NCBI GenBank assembly: GCA_013139625.1
Contig: WTAK01000410.1
Location: 1 to 16,780, forward strand
DNA: 16,780 nucleotides
Direction of reading: 5' to 3'
Source: Candidatus Delongbacteria bacterium
GTDB taxonomy: Bacteria; UBA4055
This document shows, piece by piece, positions 15,750 to 16,780 of the stretch (positions are counted from its first letter, which is position 1; each line of letters starts with the position of its first letter). A program made the position numbers and the translations under genes. Under the pieces are notes generated by a model. It made no database searches and was not told the origin of the DNA. It saw nothing but the letters and a program-made list of their open reading frames with translations.

Positions 15750-15776
15750 GTAGGGTCGAACCCTTGTGGTCGACCT
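15750..15776 (+). repeat. GTAG-headed hairpin repeat, copy 5
   Basis: It begins GTAGGGTCGA. GGTCGA (15754-15759) pairs with TCGACC (15770-15775). An alternative fold pairs AGGGT (15752-15756) with ACCCT (15760-15764), closed outside by ACCAC/GTGGT (15741-15745 with 15766-15770). It shares 13 exact bases, inverted, with copy 4. Confidence 0.7.
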
Positions 15777-15812
15777 GAAGGCTCCCACGCCTTCCCAGAT
15801 GTGGAATTAAAT

Positions 15813-15819
15813 GGAGAGG
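15813..15819 (+). promoter_or_regulatory. Ribosome-binding site deciding the start of the ORF6N gene
   Basis: GGAGAGG lies five bases before ATG 15825. The reading frame stays open upstream to 15699, but that 42-codon stretch runs through the hairpin repeat at 15750 and has no ribosome-binding site. The ORF6N domain needs only the part from 15825, so this start is preferred. Confidence 0.8.
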
Positions 15820-15824
15820 ATGTT

Positions 15825-16721
15825 ATGAAAAATGAGATTAAAGTTTTAAAAGATGGAGAAATCCAAAGCAAAATTTATTCAATTCGGGGATATCAGGTAA
15901 TGTTGGATAGTGATTTGGCTGTATTGTATGATGTTAAGACAAAGAATCTTAATTTAGCTGTTAAACGAAATATCGAAAGGTTTCCCAATAGTTTTAGGTT
16001 TCAACTTACGGAAGAAGAGTATAAAAGTTTGAGGTTGCAAATTGAAACCTCAAAAGAAAAACGTGGCGGAAGACGATATCTTCCTTTCGTTTTTACAGAG
16101 CAAGGCGTTGCTATGCTTTCTGCTGTATTACGCAGTAAAACTGCGATTAATATGAGTATTCAAATTATGCAGGCATTTGTCAGAATAAAAAAAATTCTAT
16201 CAACAAATGCCGGTGCCTTTCAACGATTAGACAAAGTAGAGCAAAAACAATTAGAATATAAGATTGAAACAGATACAAAATTCGATAAAGTATTTTCTGC
16301 TTTAGAGAGTAAAGATACTATTCCTAAGCAGGGAATTTTCTTTGATGGTCAGATATTTGATGCATATAATTTTCTTTCAAATCTGTTTAAAAGAGCCAAT
16401 GAATCTGTAACTATTATAGATAATTATATAGACAATTCAGTCTTGATACATCTTACGGAAGTCAAAAAAAATGTCAAAGTGAAGATATTAACAAGATCAA
16501 TTTCGCCAAAATTAAAACAGGATATCAAAAAATTTGAAAATCAGTATTTCTCCTTAACTTTGAAAATTGTTAAAAATTACCATGACAGATTTATTATTAT
16601 TGATAAAAAAGAAGTTTATCACATAGGTGCATCTCTAAAAGATTTAGGTAAGAAATTATTTGGTTTTTCCAAAATGGATAAAACAGCACTAAACATATTA
16701 TCTTTAATCGAGGAGATTTGA
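15825..16721 (+). CDS. ORF6N-domain DNA-binding protein with C-terminal phospholipase-D-like domain
   Basis: A 298-residue protein. Residues about 14-100 form an ORF6N domain, a phage-antirepressor/KilA-N-associated DNA-binding module: 'SIRGYQVMLDSDLAVLYDV', then 'KNLNLAVKRNIERFPNSFRF', then 'YLPFVFTEQGVAMLSAVL'. A charged, probably helical linker (about 130-175) follows. The C-terminal domain (about 190-298) has 'VTIIDNYIDNSVL' and 'NVKVKILTRS', then H253-x-R255-(x4)-D260 in 'YHDRFIIID', followed by 'EVYHIGASLKDLGKK'. This matches the HxKx4D motif of the phospholipase-D superfamily with R for K, and there is only one copy. Chromosomal ORF6N proteins with this tail are common and uncharacterised; a role in phage or mobile-element regulation or defence is inference. 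The start at 15825 is chosen from GGAGAGG. No partner gene is visible downstream. Confidence 0.8.
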   Translation: MKNEIKVLKDGEIQSKIYSIRGYQVMLDSDLAVLYDVKTKNLNLAVKRNIERFPNSFRFQLTEEEYKSLRLQIETSKEKRGGRRYLPFVFTEQGVAMLSAVLRSKTAINMSIQIMQAFVRIKKILSTNAGAFQRLDKVEQKQLEYKIETDTKFDKVFSALESKDTIPKQGIFFDGQIFDAYNFLSNLFKRANESVTIIDNYIDNSVLIHLTEVKKNVKVKILTRSISPKLKQDIKKFENQYFSLTLKIVKNYHDRFIIIDKKEVYHIGASLKDLGKKLFGFSKMDKTALNILSLIEEI

Positions 16722-16780
16722 TTTTGCTGAGATACTACGGAAAAAAGAGATAATGAAACATATAACTAAATCCTCTCCTC

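Noticed and set aside
15699..15824. N-terminal extension of the ORF6N gene by 42 residues
   Set aside because: It passes through the hairpin repeat at 15750 and has no ribosome-binding site, whereas GGAGAGG is placed correctly for ATG 15825.
16753..16780. Start of another gene at the window end (ATG 16753)
   Set aside because: Only nine codons are visible, with no clear ribosome-binding site, so nothing supports it.

Overview
The window is AT-rich and densely coded on the + strand. It looks like a Gram-negative genome of the FCB type (Bacteroidetes and relatives, Cloacimonadota or Delongbacteria-like lineages). The reasons are a Bacteroidetes-style peptidase-containing ABC exporter followed by an HlyD-type N-terminus, a 6-bladed beta-propeller lipoprotein, RND pumps of the 'LVDN' subtype, and intergenic hairpin repeats of a kind common in such genomes. 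This placement is inference; no rRNA or tRNA is present to confirm it.

Region 1 (1-1696) holds the C-terminal two thirds of a bacteriocin/peptide ABC exporter, cut by the window start. One base later comes a 67-residue membrane protein that matches only the N-terminal anchor of an HlyD-type adaptor and then stops, so the type I secretion adaptor appears truncated. Region 2 (1697-2149) is a non-coding island of hairpins and short repeats.

Region 3 (2150-13898) is the core of the window: a beta-propeller lipoprotein, then a compact RND-efflux operon. Its order is TolC-like outer-membrane channel, periplasmic adaptor, a zinc-ribbon/methyltransferase-like protein with C-terminal membrane helices, an oversized RND permease (1242 aa), and a second RND permease of normal length (1031 aa). 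Genes overlap or lie within 19 bases of each other, so they are almost certainly co-transcribed. Two permeases with one adaptor and one channel recall the heteromeric MdtABC pump. The unusual parts are the methyltransferase-like membrane protein inside the operon and a roughly 200-residue, multi-helix insertion in the first permease between its two halves.

Region 4 (13899-16780) is accessory. It contains a REP-like repeat island, a PD-(D/E)XK nuclease-like protein with a strong intrinsic terminator, another REP-like hairpin, and an ORF6N protein with a C-terminal phospholipase-D-like (HKD-variant) domain. Inverted copies of one REP-like repeat bracket the nuclease-like gene. No RNA genes, CRISPR arrays, transposases or integrases were seen.
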